Shown here: positions 1 to 9,040 of the stretch, in pieces
Numbering within the stretch: the first letter of the stretch is position 1
How the letters are laid out: the number at the start of each line of letters is the position of its first letter
Assembly: GCA_964537685.1 (NCBI GenBank)
Contig: CAZICM010000074.1
Location: forward strand, 1-42,760
DNA length: 42,760 nt
Source: CAZICM01 sp964537685
Lineage (GTDB): Bacteria; Myxococcota_A; Polyangia; Polyangiales; Polyangiaceae
Reading direction: 5' to 3'
Made by a program: the position numbers and the translations under genes
The notes under the pieces: model-generated
Told to the model about the DNA's origin: nothing
Databases searched by the model: none
What the model saw: only the letters and a program-made list of their open reading frames with translations

Positions 1-8
1 CTTAGAGG

Positions 9-132
9 AGAGGGTGTCTACAGGGCTACTGCGCGCCTCAAATCGTCGGTCGCCCACCGTCACCGTACAATGTACGGCTCCGTCGGGCTCCCTAGCTTTG
101 AGGCGCTCGTTACGCCCTGTAGAGCACCCTCT
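9..132. repeat. 124-bp imperfect palindrome (MITE- or REP-like element)
   Basis: The arms at 9-42 and 97-132 are near-exact reverse complements: both begin AGAGGGTG, then (C)TCTACAGGGC, then GCGCCTCAAA with small internal mismatches. The core at 63-77 is a perfect CCGTAC-AAT-GTACGG hairpin. Between arm and core the pairing continues with interior loops, so the whole element folds on a centre near base 70. It lies about 30 bp past the stop codon of the minus-strand radical SAM gene. The symmetric, non-coding design suggests a dispersed palindromic repeat or a nonautonomous mobile element. No terminal duplication or transposase is visible, and a long transcript-end hairpin is the other option. 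The pairing is seen directly; the identity is inferred. Confidence 0.75.
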
Positions 133-161
133 TTGCGGGTACGTATCCCCCGATTGTGCAT

Positions 162-1196
162 TTATATATCGAATAGCTTCCCCTGTTTGGACGGCCTTCG
201 AAAGGTCTTCTTTTCTTCGGGTTTTTTGACCGGGCCGCTCAGGCTTGTTTCAATGCCCAGGCGTTTGCAGTGCAAAGCAAATAAATCTTCAATCGCCTTC
301 CATCTTGCCCCCTGACCTCGAAAGCGCGCTCCAAAGCCTTGGGTGTCCGCTTCGCCTCCTCTTACCTCGAGCAGCCCTTTTTGGATTTTGCCCGCTTGCT
401 CGGGAAGTCCTGTCTGAATGCGCTCTTCAAATACAGGCACTACGTCCCGGGGAAGTCTTAAACATGTGATAAAGGCTTGGCGCGCTCCCGCTTCATGGGC
501 CCGTTCCAGAAGTTCGGGGATGTCGCGCTCGCTTAAGCCTACAATCACTGGCGAAATGGCGATGCCCGTGCTCACCCCCGCCTGCGATAAGAGACGAAGG
601 GCTTCAAAGCGATGGGAGATTCGGCTGGCATAGGGTTCGATGGTTCGGGCGATTTCGTCGTCCGCATAGGGGATGCTCATAAATACGCCTGCGCCTGCTT
701 GATGGGCAAGTTGCTCGAGAATATCGATATCCCGGCGAATTAAGGCGCCTTTGGTGATGATGCTGATGGGATTTTTGTAATCGAGGCAGAGTTGAAGGAG
801 GCGGCGGGTGAGCTTAAAGCTGGCTTCGACGGGCTGGTAGGCATCGGTGACGCCCGAAAACATTAACGTTTCTCCTGTCCAGCCGGGTTTTAGGAATTCT
901 TTTTCGAGGAGTTCGGGGGCATTGGTTTTTACGACGATTTTTCGGTCAAAATCGGTTCCGGCTCCCCAGCCTAAATAGTGATGGCTGGGCCGGGCATAAC
1001 AATAGGCGCAGGCGTGCAGGCAGCCGCGGTAGGGGTTGATGCTGTAGCGAAAGGGTAAATCGGGGCTTTCGTTTTCGCTGAGGATCGATCGGGCTTGTTC
1101 TTCGAAGATATGAAGCGCGGCGGGCGGGGCTTCGCCTAGATAATCAACATGGGTGGATAGATAGGGATTCGGTGGGTTTTGAATAGGGCGGGGCAT
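162..1196 (-). CDS. PA0069-family radical SAM protein (SPL-like)
   Basis: A 344-residue protein with the radical SAM cluster motif CxxxCxYC: Cys59, Cys63 and Cys66 within GCLHACAYCYAR, followed by the HYLGWGAGTDFD region typical of the PA0069/spore-photoproduct-lyase-like family. The [4Fe-4S] cluster would bind S-adenosylmethionine to make a 5'-deoxyadenosyl radical. The substrate of the PA0069 branch is not established, so no reaction is assigned. It begins 15 bp after the stop of the large VWA gene and is probably the last gene of the DUF58/VWA operon. No clear Shine-Dalgarno sequence precedes the ATG, which suggests read-through translation or a weak site. The length is normal for the family. 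Confidence 0.88.
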   Translation of the reverse strand: MPRPIQNPPNPYLSTHVDYLGEAPPAALHIFEEQARSILSENESPDLPFRYSINPYRGCLHACAYCYARPSHHYLGWGAGTDFDRKIVVKTNAPELLEKEFLKPGWTGETLMFSGVTDAYQPVEASFKLTRRLLQLCLDYKNPISIITKGALIRRDIDILEQLAHQAGAGVFMSIPYADDEIARTIEPYASRISHRFEALRLLSQAGVSTGIAISPVIVGLSERDIPELLERAHEAGARQAFITCLRLPRDVVPVFEERIQTGLPEQAGKIQKGLLEVRGGEADTQGFGARFRGQGARWKAIEDLFALHCKRLGIETSLSGPVKKPEEKKTFRRPSKQGKLFDI

Positions 1197-1211
1197 GGTG
1201 GTGAAATGATA

Positions 1212-4200
1212 TTATTGGCGTTTGCCCTTTCGCCGGGCAAGGAGGATTTCGGCGGCGGTAAGCTGGCGTCCAGAGCCGCCATCGGGGGCATGGGTGGGTG
1301 GAGGAGCTGCGGGTGGAGGTGTGCGGCCGGGAGGCGGGCGCAGGATGGGCTTGGGCGCGGTGGGTATTTGATTGGAATTGGGCCACGATTCGTTTGTATT
1401 GCCTTGGGGGGCCGAATACGTTGGTGGTTTTGGTGTATTTGGTTGGATTGGCGCTGAAGGAGCAGCCCCTTTAGATACGACCGGATTGGCAGGCAATTTA
1501 GCTTTGGAATCGGCTGGAACCTCGCGCTGCTGTTTGGCGCGTTCCTTGGCTTGAAGGAGCGCGTAGGCCGTGGCGACCGAGACCATTTCAGGTTCGGCTG
1601 GAGCGGGTTCGGGTGTGTGGGCGCCGCGGTGGGTGATGTGGCGGCGAACCCAGGCGGCCATGGCCTCGGGCATCGAGAGGCGGCGGGCCGAGACGGCGAA
1701 CAAGAGGCCAAAGGCCGCGAGGAAAATTAAAGGCTGGGTGATGTCTTTGTAGGAAAAACGCTTGGAAGCCCGGTCGGCGAAGATGCCCGCTAAGGTGTCT
1801 CGCTTTTTGCCGCCGGTAAATTCGGTAAGGCGGTTGAGCAAGGCCATGTCGGTGCCGGTGGGGCGGAGCTCTTCGCCCGCGGTGAGGACGGCGCCTGTGG
1901 TGCCAACGGCTTGGCCTCCGAGTTCGTCGCGGGCTACGGCGATGTAGGTGCCGGGGCGCGAAAGGGGAATGCTGGCCGCGTAGGCGCCCGCGCCCGTGGC
2001 TTCCAAGGGCATCTCGCGGGTGAAGCCGTCGGGGCCGATGACGTTGACGACCAGGCGTCTGAAGGATTGAGCGCGGCCATCGTCTCCGACGACGTTGGCG
2101 CGCACATGAAGTTCTCCTCCGGCGGCGTCGGCTTCGACGCGAACCCGGGCGTCTTCGCCTTTGCGGGATACATCGCGGGCCACTTGGGCAATGAGGCGGG
2201 CGGCGCCGGGCCAGCGCGTCCAGGCTGTGCCCCAGCGGTCTTTGAGATCGCTGGTAAACGCGGCGCTTCGGCCAATGCCCGCAGACCAAACGGCAAGAAT
2301 CGGATCGCTTTCGGGGCCGGTGAGCAAGACGGTGGAGCGGCCTTTGGGAATGGTGACGACATAGCCGCCTAGATTGGGCGCTTCGCCAAAATTCACGCCC
2401 GCGGTGATGGATGAGCCGGGGCCCTGAGAGACACTGAAGCTTTTTTCGACGATGGCCGAACGCGCTGCAAGCACGGTTTCCTGGGCAAAGACGGCGGGAA
2501 GGCGCTGGGCATCTTCGATGAGATAAAAGCGGCCGTTGCCCAGGCGAGAGAGCTTTTCGAGTTCGGGAACATCGCTGCCATTGCCGAGGGAAACAACGGT
2601 GGTCGTGATGCCGCGGCGAAAGGCATCGGCCACCATGGTGTGCACGCGAGGCCCCATTTGCTCGGCATCCGCGCCGTCCGCGAAGAGAATGGTGTGCTTG
2701 AGGTTGACGGTGACTTTGTCGAGCGCGGCGTAGGCCGCTTCCAGTGTGATATCGACCAAAATGCCGCCGCCGCCGGGGCCTACGCTTCGAATGGCTTTTT
2801 CAATGGCGGCTTTATCGATGACGGGCGCGAGCGGAACGCTCCATTTGACGATCGTGTCGACATGTTCGACGCCCAGCATATCGCCCGCGCCAAGCAGCGA
2901 TGCAGAGCGGGCTGCGGCTTCGTTGGCGAGTTCAAGTTTGGTGTGGGCACCTGCCATGGCGGCCATCGATCCGGAAATATCGATGCCAATGATTTCGGCG
3001 AGGCCGGCGCGGCGCCGTTCTTGTTTGAGGTCAAACGATACGGGAGAGACTTCTTCAACAGGTGTGCGGGCATAACCGCCTGGGCCAAATCCCCGATCGC
3101 CGCCCATCAAAATGAGGCCGCCGCCCAAGTCGCGCACATAGCTTGCGATGGCGTCGAGCTGGCCCGGCGATAGGTCGGATGCGCGGACATCGCTGAGCAC
3201 GATGAGGTCGTAATTGGCAAAGGCGCCCAGATCCGTGGGGACATCGGTGCCCGTGCCTTGATCGACGCGGAAAGCCGCTTCGCTAAGGGCTTTTGCGATA
3301 AAGGCTGTTTTGCCGGCGTCTCCGTCGAGCACCAGCGCCACCGCCGGCCCGCGCACCCTGACAAAAGCGCTGCCTTCATTGTCTTCGGCCGCTTGATCCA
3401 ACTTGGGATCGAGCGCCGTTACGGCCACGTCGTAGCGGTGCAATCCAGCGCCGGGCGCCTTTTCGCGGATGCGCAGCACATCTTCACCGGCTGCTATTTT
3501 CGCGGTCGCTTTGGCGATTGGTACGCCGTCCCGGCTTAAGCGCACTTCAATCTCGGCGGGCGCGGTCGAGGCTGTCACCAGGCGCAAATCTAAAATCTCG
3601 CCTTCATCGGCGCGCGTCGGCGCCCGGAGCGCCACAACCCTCACGTCGGGCACGACCCGCTGCTCCAAGGGCACAACATCCAAAGGCAATTGCGCGGCAA
3701 CCGCGGCGGCGGCAGCGCTCATGGTGTCGCCCCGGGTCGCGACTCCATCGGTCAACAGCACGATGCGCGCGGCTGAATCACTGGGAATTTCGGCGAGCGA
3801 ACGGCGTATGGCCGAGGCGATATCGGTGCCGTCCCGGCCGATGGATATTTTTTGGGGCGCGGGCAAATCGGATTTGGGCCGGGGAGGATCTTCAGTTGCG
3901 GCATCGGCGCCGAACACGACCGTGCCAATGCGGTCGTCCTCGCGCATGCCGAGCTCGGCGATGGAAAGCTCTTGGGTCACGCGCTTTTCGGCGTTGGGAA
4001 CGAGATCGATGGAACGGCTGCGATCGACGGCAACCAAGATGGTAAGCCGATCGAGAGGGCGTCCAAGTTCAGGCCCGCTTGCGGCCATGCAGCAGAGAAA
4101 CGCGGCGGCCATCGCGAAGAAATCGCCCAGGTGCATCCGCCAGGCTTCTTGGCGCACGCGGTGTCCGGCCAGGCGCAAGGCGGCAAAGGTGCACGCGAAC

Positions 4201-4439
4201 AGACAAAGCAGCGCGGCCCAGGGGCGGGCGAGGCGCAGATAATGATCGGAGATCAGCGCGATCCAGGTGAGACCCACATAGAGCGCGGGCAGGGCGGCGA
4301 TGATCCAGCACGAAAAAAGCACAAAACGCTTGTGTATCGATAGGCGTGCGATGCCGTGGCGGACCAAAAGCGCGAAGCCGGTAACGCCGATTCCAAGCGC
4401 CGCATAAGGCAGATAGCGAATCAAGGGAGCGCTGTTCAT
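1212..4439 (-). CDS. Large membrane protein with two VWA domains and a glutamine-amidotransferase-like domain
   Basis: The chosen start (4439, protein MNSAPLIRY) gives 1075 residues. A longer reading to 4595 would run through the upstream gene and is rejected, because the start ATG overlaps that gene's TGA as ATGA, the mark of translational coupling. Three hydrophobic segments lie in residues 8-125. They are followed by a VWA domain with MIDAS motif DRSRS (Asp139), a region resembling class I glutamine amidotransferases (about 365-455), and a second VWA domain with MIDAS DISGS (Asp487). A late membrane helix and a long Pro/Ala/Lys-rich tail end the protein. Such proteins accompany DUF58 and BatA-type genes and are thought to be metal-dependent scaffolds at the inner membrane. 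The exact role is unknown. Confidence 0.88.
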   Translation of the reverse strand: MNSAPLIRYLPYAALGIGVTGFALLVRHGIARLSIHKRFVLFSCWIIAALPALYVGLTWIALISDHYLRLARPWAALLCLFACTFAALRLAGHRVRQEAWRMHLGDFFAMAAAFLCCMAASGPELGRPLDRLTILVAVDRSRSIDLVPNAEKRVTQELSIAELGMREDDRIGTVVFGADAATEDPPRPKSDLPAPQKISIGRDGTDIASAIRRSLAEIPSDSAARIVLLTDGVATRGDTMSAAAAAVAAQLPLDVVPLEQRVVPDVRVVALRAPTRADEGEILDLRLVTASTAPAEIEVRLSRDGVPIAKATAKIAAGEDVLRIREKAPGAGLHRYDVAVTALDPKLDQAAEDNEGSAFVRVRGPAVALVLDGDAGKTAFIAKALSEAAFRVDQGTGTDVPTDLGAFANYDLIVLSDVRASDLSPGQLDAIASYVRDLGGGLILMGGDRGFGPGGYARTPVEEVSPVSFDLKQERRRAGLAEIIGIDISGSMAAMAGAHTKLELANEAAARSASLLGAGDMLGVEHVDTIVKWSVPLAPVIDKAAIEKAIRSVGPGGGGILVDITLEAAYAALDKVTVNLKHTILFADGADAEQMGPRVHTMVADAFRRGITTTVVSLGNGSDVPELEKLSRLGNGRFYLIEDAQRLPAVFAQETVLAARSAIVEKSFSVSQGPGSSITAGVNFGEAPNLGGYVVTIPKGRSTVLLTGPESDPILAVWSAGIGRSAAFTSDLKDRWGTAWTRWPGAARLIAQVARDVSRKGEDARVRVEADAAGGELHVRANVVGDDGRAQSFRRLVVNVIGPDGFTREMPLEATGAGAYAASIPLSRPGTYIAVARDELGGQAVGTTGAVLTAGEELRPTGTDMALLNRLTEFTGGKKRDTLAGIFADRASKRFSYKDITQPLIFLAAFGLLFAVSARRLSMPEAMAAWVRRHITHRGAHTPEPAPAEPEMVSVATAYALLQAKERAKQQREVPADSKAKLPANPVVSKGAAPSAPIQPNTPKPPTYSAPQGNTNESWPNSNQIPTAPKPILRPPPGRTPPPAAPPPTHAPDGGSGRQLTAAEILLARRKGKRQ

Positions 4440-6481
4440 GCGGCGTTCCTTTCCGGGCCTGCCTGCGCCGCGCGCACCGGGGCTTTGGGCATTTCGGCGG
4501 CCGCGAGGGGTGAGCGGATATTGGGCCGTCTGGTGAAGTACCAAATATCCGCGAGCACAAAACCAAGGGCGATCAGCGCCAGCACCCAAGTCCATTCGTT
4601 ATGGGCATCGGGTTCGGTACCGGCGGCTGTGATTTGAATATTTTCGTTTTGAAAAGACAGTGGTTTGACGGCGAGATCGCTTTCTGCCGCGCTCACCAGG
4701 TTGGCCGGAACCAGCGTGGTGCCCGCCTGTGGTCCTTGCCAATTCAGCCTATAAAAACCGGCCCGCGGTGTATCGGGCAGCACCGCGAGGCCCGAGCGCA
4801 GCGAGACATCGATCTTTTGGCCATCCGGCCCAAGGGCCTCGAGCTTTTCGGCGCTTGGAGGCAGGGCTACCCGAAGAGGCTCGCCGGCCCGCGCGGGACC
4901 TGTAATTCCATGCGCGCGATGAATACGGGCAAGCTCCAGCAGATTGCGCATAAAGAGCACATACGAAGCCTTGAGCGGCCAATCGCTGTCACCCACATCA
5001 AAGCCGAGCAGCGTGCCCGTGCGCGTCGATGTCGAAATATCGGTGGCGATGGTGCCCTCTTGCGTGCGGATTAGCTCTTGGGTCGCTCCGTCCGGCTTGA
5101 GGGTATTGGCCTTTGCGACATGCACGCCGTCGAGCGCGAGAAAACGCATGCGGGCATCGGCATTTTCCCATGACGTGATGATTGGATTTTCAATCGAGGC
5201 GCCTACAGTCGTCCCAAAACAGCGGCCCTGAGGCGGGTTCACGATCAGCAAATCGCCCCCTGGAAGGCCGGCCGGACAAGCGCCGTCGACGATTACAAAG
5301 CTTTCAGGATCGACACCGGTGGGCGTTGAAAGCGAGGCCACCGAAGCCTTGCTCACAGACACCATCGGATCGGCAAGCATCACGCGCTCGAGCCAAGGCG
5401 ATGCGCTGTCGCCGTCCTTCGAAACCAAAAGCACAGGCATTTTATCGCCCGCCGGAACGCGCCCATAGGCCACGTCGTCCACCGCCAGTCCATCGTGCGG
5501 CGAGACTTCAAAAATCAATCCCTTCCGGTAATCGCCGGGGGAAGGCGAAAAGGTCAGCACCACGGGCTGCCGCTCGCCGGGCATCAGAAGAAGCTTCCTC
5601 GATGCGAGCACATCGGAAGCATTTTCTTCGCGCATCGTCACATAAAGTTCGCGCTGGGTTTTTCCGAAATTCGCGAGCAGCAAGAAGGCTTGCACCTGTT
5701 CACGGCCCGTCTTTGGCTCAAGCCCGGAACGCACATCCACGCGCACAATCGCCGCGTTGTCCACGGGCTGCCCCACCGTGATGACTTCCAAAGGAAGCGT
5801 TACGCCCGAGAGCGAAGTGGGCTTGGCGAGATTGCCATCGGTGATCACCAAAATTCTTCGGTTTCCGCCGAGCTGTCTCAGCCGATCTACCGCGAGCGCA
5901 ACGGCGGCTCCCAAATCGCCTTCGATATCTTTTACATCGACGCGGTCGATTGCGGCCTTGATACGCAGCAAATCGCGGTCAAGCGGCGCCACAACCCGGG
6001 CATCCCGCCCCGCCTCCAAAATCAGCGCATCGCTGCCCGGCGTGAGCGCTGAAACAATATCTTTCGCGCTTCTTTTCGCCACATCGATGCGCCGGGCCGG
6101 ATTCCCCGCTTCATCCTTTGCATCGCCGCCCGCGAGCGCGCCCATCGATGCGCTGGCATCCAGGATGATCGCAATATGATCCCCTGTGAATTCGCGCCCC
6201 CGCGTGGCCGGCCTGGCCAGTGCAAAACCCAAAAGAAGAAGCACCAGAGCCTGCAAAATAAGCGGTATTTGCAGAACCAGCCGTTTAAACGGCGAACGCG
6301 CCAGCAAATCGCGCTGCGCCGTCGCCCATAACCACGTCGACGAAACAACCCTGCGATTGCGCCGGATTTTAAGAATGTAGAGAACGATCAGCGGAACCAG
6401 CAGGCCCAATAAAAACAGCCCTTTGGGCGCAAGAAAATCAAGCGCCGTCCCCGATCCCGCCGCAAATAGCGCCGTATTCAT
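4436..6481 (-). CDS. BatA-like membrane protein with VWA domain
   Basis: A 681-residue protein. Its N-terminus has the aerotolerance-regulator (BatA) pattern: a hydrophobic helix at about 20-38, a basic loop, a second helix at about 68-88, then a VWA domain with MIDAS motif DASAS (Asp108). The middle carries beta-rich repeats, and a C-terminal helix (about residues 640-660) is followed by a short Pro/Ala tail. Family members sit in the inner membrane with the VWA domain in the periplasm, and usually act with a MoxR ATPase and a DUF58 protein. The gene starts 5 bp after the DUF58 stop and overlaps the next gene by 4 bp, so the three are very likely co-transcribed. Precise function is not known. 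Confidence 0.9.
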   Translation of the reverse strand: MNTALFAAGSGTALDFLAPKGLFLLGLLVPLIVLYILKIRRNRRVVSSTWLWATAQRDLLARSPFKRLVLQIPLILQALVLLLLGFALARPATRGREFTGDHIAIILDASASMGALAGGDAKDEAGNPARRIDVAKRSAKDIVSALTPGSDALILEAGRDARVVAPLDRDLLRIKAAIDRVDVKDIEGDLGAAVALAVDRLRQLGGNRRILVITDGNLAKPTSLSGVTLPLEVITVGQPVDNAAIVRVDVRSGLEPKTGREQVQAFLLLANFGKTQRELYVTMREENASDVLASRKLLLMPGERQPVVLTFSPSPGDYRKGLIFEVSPHDGLAVDDVAYGRVPAGDKMPVLLVSKDGDSASPWLERVMLADPMVSVSKASVASLSTPTGVDPESFVIVDGACPAGLPGGDLLIVNPPQGRCFGTTVGASIENPIITSWENADARMRFLALDGVHVAKANTLKPDGATQELIRTQEGTIATDISTSTRTGTLLGFDVGDSDWPLKASYVLFMRNLLELARIHRAHGITGPARAGEPLRVALPPSAEKLEALGPDGQKIDVSLRSGLAVLPDTPRAGFYRLNWQGPQAGTTLVPANLVSAAESDLAVKPLSFQNENIQITAAGTEPDAHNEWTWVLALIALGFVLADIWYFTRRPNIRSPLAAAEMPKAPVRAAQAGPERNAA

Positions 6482-6485
6482 GGCC

Positions 6486-7373
6486 CTAGTCCACGCTCCT
6501 TGAAACGAAGCGCCTCACGGCGGCCTCCAGAGGTTCATCCGTACGCACGCGGATGTACACCGCTCCATGCTTGCGCGCCCACGCGCGAAGCTCTTCGCAC
6601 AAACCCGCAAACCGAAGCACATAGGCTTCAATCGCCGAGGCATCCATCGTCACCTCGACGACTTGCCCCGTCTCCGCATCCTCGAGCGCGAAATCGCCTT
6701 CCCAATCGGGTTCAATTTCCTCGGGAGCCGCCACTTGAATGAGCGCGACATCGTGCCCGGCCTTCACCGCGCGCCCCAGCGCCGAAAGCACCGGCCCGCT
6801 ATCGAAAAAATCTGAAATCGCCGCCAGCATGCCCGGCCGCACACTCTTTTGAATCACCGTATCCACGGCCTTCGCGAGATCGGTGCCGCCCTTGGCATCC
6901 ACTCCATCGAGCACCCGCAACAGATTGCTCAGCCCGCCCCGCCCCCGGAACGGAGCACTTTCGCGCGTAACGCCCTGACCCGCGATAAACAACTGAGCCC
7001 GCTCCGAACGCGCCAGCGTCATATAACCCACCGCCGCCGCAAGCTTCTTGGCCGTATCCAATTTCAAAGGCTCGCCAAAGCCCAAAGACAGCGACGCATC
7101 GCACACAATACGGGCAATCACATCTTCTTCGGCGCGGAACAATTTTAATATGGGCTCGCCGCTCCGGGCATACGCGGCCCAGTCAATGCGCCTCATATCG
7201 TCGCCGGGCGCATAAGCGCGGTGCTCATGAAACTCCGACGAACTGCCCCGCCGCCTCGCCAAATGCTCACCCGCTCCGCCTGAACGGGCACGAATTTCCA
7301 GGCGCCTTCGAAGCACCTCCAGCTCCCTCACAAACGAGGCATCGAGAAGCGGCGAGCTTTTGCTTTCATTCAT
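6486..7373 (-). CDS. DUF58 domain-containing protein
   Basis: A 295-residue cytoplasmic protein with the DUF58 signature APGDDMRRIDW followed by AYARSGEPILK and FRAEED (about residues 55-85). The rest has the VWA-like fold usual for the family. DUF58 proteins are found next to MoxR AAA+ ATPases and VWA membrane proteins; the set is thought to act in protein maturation or envelope stress, but no common mechanism is proven. Here it is the first gene of the operon that continues through BatA-like, two-VWA and radical SAM genes. Its start lies 110 bp from the divergent kinase gene. No MoxR gene lies upstream, which is unusual. No strong Shine-Dalgarno was seen, so the start is moderately certain. 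Confidence 0.9.
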   Translation of the reverse strand: MNESKSSPLLDASFVRELEVLRRRLEIRARSGGAGEHLARRRGSSSEFHEHRAYAPGDDMRRIDWAAYARSGEPILKLFRAEEDVIARIVCDASLSLGFGEPLKLDTAKKLAAAVGYMTLARSERAQLFIAGQGVTRESAPFRGRGGLSNLLRVLDGVDAKGGTDLAKAVDTVIQKSVRPGMLAAISDFFDSGPVLSALGRAVKAGHDVALIQVAAPEEIEPDWEGDFALEDAETGQVVEVTMDASAIEAYVLRFAGLCEELRAWARKHGAVYIRVRTDEPLEAAVRRFVSRSVD

Positions 7374-7483
7374 AGGAGCAAGGCCGGATCTAAACGTTTT
7401 TGAATCGGTCGCATCAAAGCAATTTCCACGCAGAAATACCCTGGATTCGGCCGCGCGCTGAGAGTAGAGTTAGATGTTAAGCC
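7374..7483. promoter_or_regulatory. Divergent intergenic region, DUF58 operon / Ser-Thr kinase
   Basis: This 110-bp gap must hold the promoters of two divergent units: the minus-strand DUF58/VWA operon and the plus-strand kinase gene. It is less GC-rich than the flanking genes, with a TAAACGTTTTTG stretch near 7398. No convincing -35/-10 pair can be called on either strand. The assignment rests on gene orientation only. Confidence 0.45.
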
Positions 7484-8881
7484 ATGGGAAGCTTGGTCGC
7501 CGGACAAATCCTCGCGGGGCGTTACCGCCTCGTTTCGCCGCTGGGCCGCGGGGCCATGGGCGAAGTGTGGAAGGCCGAGCACACGGCGCTGGGCGCTCCC
7601 GTCGCGATCAAAGTGATCGTCGACGCAGGCTTCGACGAAAACAATCCTCTGCGCGAAGAATTGGTGCGGCGCTTTTTCCGCGAAGCCCAAGCCGCAGCGG
7701 CGATGCGCAGCCCGCATGTCGTGCAGATTCTCGATCACGGCGTCGACGGCGTTCCCTATATCGCGATGGAGCTGCTCGAAGGCGAAACCCTCGAGGACAG
7801 GCTCGAGCGGGAAGGCGTGCTTCCTCCGCATCAGACAGCGGAAATCATCACCCATGTCGCCCGCGCCATCAGCAAAGCGCACGAAGTGAACATCATTCAC
7901 CGCGATCTCAAGCCGGGGAATGTGTTTCTCGTCCGCAACGACGACGAAGAAATCGCCAAAGTGCTGGATTTTGGAATTGCGAAAGTCGCGCCCGTCGAAG
8001 GTCTGGAACACGGCGCCAATGTCGCGACGCGCACGGGCTCTCTCGTGGGAACGCCTTGCTACATGAGCCCCGAGCAGGCCCTTGGAAACAAAACCATCGA
8101 CTACCGCTCCGATCTTTGGTCGCTCGCGGTCATCGCGTTTGAATGCGTATGCGGCGTCCGGCCTTTTGACAGCGAAGCCCTGGGCGACTTAATCGTCGCC
8201 ATCTGCGCCAAGCCCATTCCCGTACCCTCAAAGATGGCGCGCGCGCCTATTCCCGAAGGCTTTGATGCATGGTGGGCCAAGGCTGCGAGCCGCGATCCCG
8301 AACATCGTTTTCAGTCCGCCAGAGAGCTTGCCGATTCATTGCGCGTCGTCCTCGCGCCCGACACAATCCCGCACAAAGCGCGGCTCTCCATGCCCTCTAT
8401 TTCGAGCGTTCGCCCGCTTGCGGCGGCGCCCGATTCCAGCCCGCGCTCATCGGGAGCCGATGCGCTTGCCCAGACGGCCCCCGGCCCAACCGCGACCCAT
8501 ATGGGCGTGGTCTCCGCCATTGGCCTTGCGACGCGAAACAAGCGCAAAAGACCGGCCCTTCTAGCAGGAGCCGGCCTCGTACTCGCGGCGCTGCTCACCC
8601 TTGGCTTCATGCTTGGGCGCACCGTTTCTTCGGAAGACCCAGCCAAAAACGCCGAACGCCCTCAAGACAGCGCCGACCTTCCTGGCACGGCCACGGCAGC
8701 TCCCCAAGTGATTCCGACCTCCACAGCCCAAAGCCCACCGAGCGCGGAAACGACAGCGAGCGCCGCTCCCGTTGCATCCGCCTCCGCGACCCCGGCGGCC
8801 AAAACCAGCGCGCCCGTATCGACCTTCAAACCCAAAAATCCCAAGCCCGTTCCCACGAAGGACAACCGCCTGGGCTTCTAG
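7484..8881 (+). CDS. Membrane-anchored serine/threonine protein kinase (Pkn type)
   Basis: A 465-residue Hanks-type kinase with intact catalytic elements: Gly loop GRGAMGEV (21-28), AIK lysine (Lys43), HRDLKPGN (Asp141, Asn146), DFG (162-164) and an MSPEQ activation-segment end (about 194-198). All residues for ATP and metal binding and phosphotransfer are present, so it should be active. A single membrane helix at about 356-378 follows a linker, and the C-terminal roughly 85 residues are Ala/Pro/Ser/Thr-rich and probably periplasmic. This layout is common in myxobacterial signalling kinases. The target is not visible. It is divergent from the DUF58/VWA operon. The following gene is 159 bp away and looks separately transcribed. 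Confidence 0.95.
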   Translation: MGSLVAGQILAGRYRLVSPLGRGAMGEVWKAEHTALGAPVAIKVIVDAGFDENNPLREELVRRFFREAQAAAAMRSPHVVQILDHGVDGVPYIAMELLEGETLEDRLEREGVLPPHQTAEIITHVARAISKAHEVNIIHRDLKPGNVFLVRNDDEEIAKVLDFGIAKVAPVEGLEHGANVATRTGSLVGTPCYMSPEQALGNKTIDYRSDLWSLAVIAFECVCGVRPFDSEALGDLIVAICAKPIPVPSKMARAPIPEGFDAWWAKAASRDPEHRFQSARELADSLRVVLAPDTIPHKARLSMPSISSVRPLAAAPDSSPRSSGADALAQTAPGPTATHMGVVSAIGLATRNKRKRPALLAGAGLVLAALLTLGFMLGRTVSSEDPAKNAERPQDSADLPGTATAAPQVIPTSTAQSPPSAETTASAAPVASASATPAAKTSAPVSTFKPKNPKPVPTKDNRLGF

Positions 8882-8983
8882 CGGGCGCGGACAATCGCAT
8901 CCGCGGCACGGATATTCTTCGCGGTTTGTGGACATCAACGGCGAACATTGACTACCCTGCCGATAATGTGTGGGGTTCAAGCC

Positions 8984-9016
8984 GCTAAGGGCTCACGTTC
9001 CCCCTGCGACCTTAGC
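8984..9016 (+). promoter_or_regulatory. 7-bp inverted repeat in the leader of the next gene
   Basis: GCTAAGG at 8984-8990 and CCTTAGC at 9010-9016 are perfect complements with a 19-nt spacer. The element lies between the kinase stop and the ATG at 9041. No T-run follows, so it is not a classic terminator; it could be an operator or leader hairpin. The pairing is seen, the function is a guess. Confidence 0.3.
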
Positions 9017-9040
9017 TTCCGATGGAGCTTTGTTTGAAGG

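Noticed and set aside
14..315. Short plus-strand frames at the left edge
   Set aside because: They run through the palindrome and the end of the radical SAM gene and have no domain.
3469..4242. Long plus-strand frame opposite the two-VWA gene
   Set aside because: Arg/Ser-rich, without domains; a shadow of the true gene.
4440..4595. Longer start for the two-VWA protein
   Set aside because: It lies inside the upstream gene, and the ATGA overlap at 4436-4439 supports the shorter start.
7370..8011. Long minus-strand frame opposite the kinase gene (possible MoxR)
   Set aside because: No Walker motif; it is the mirror of the kinase frame, whose motifs are clear.
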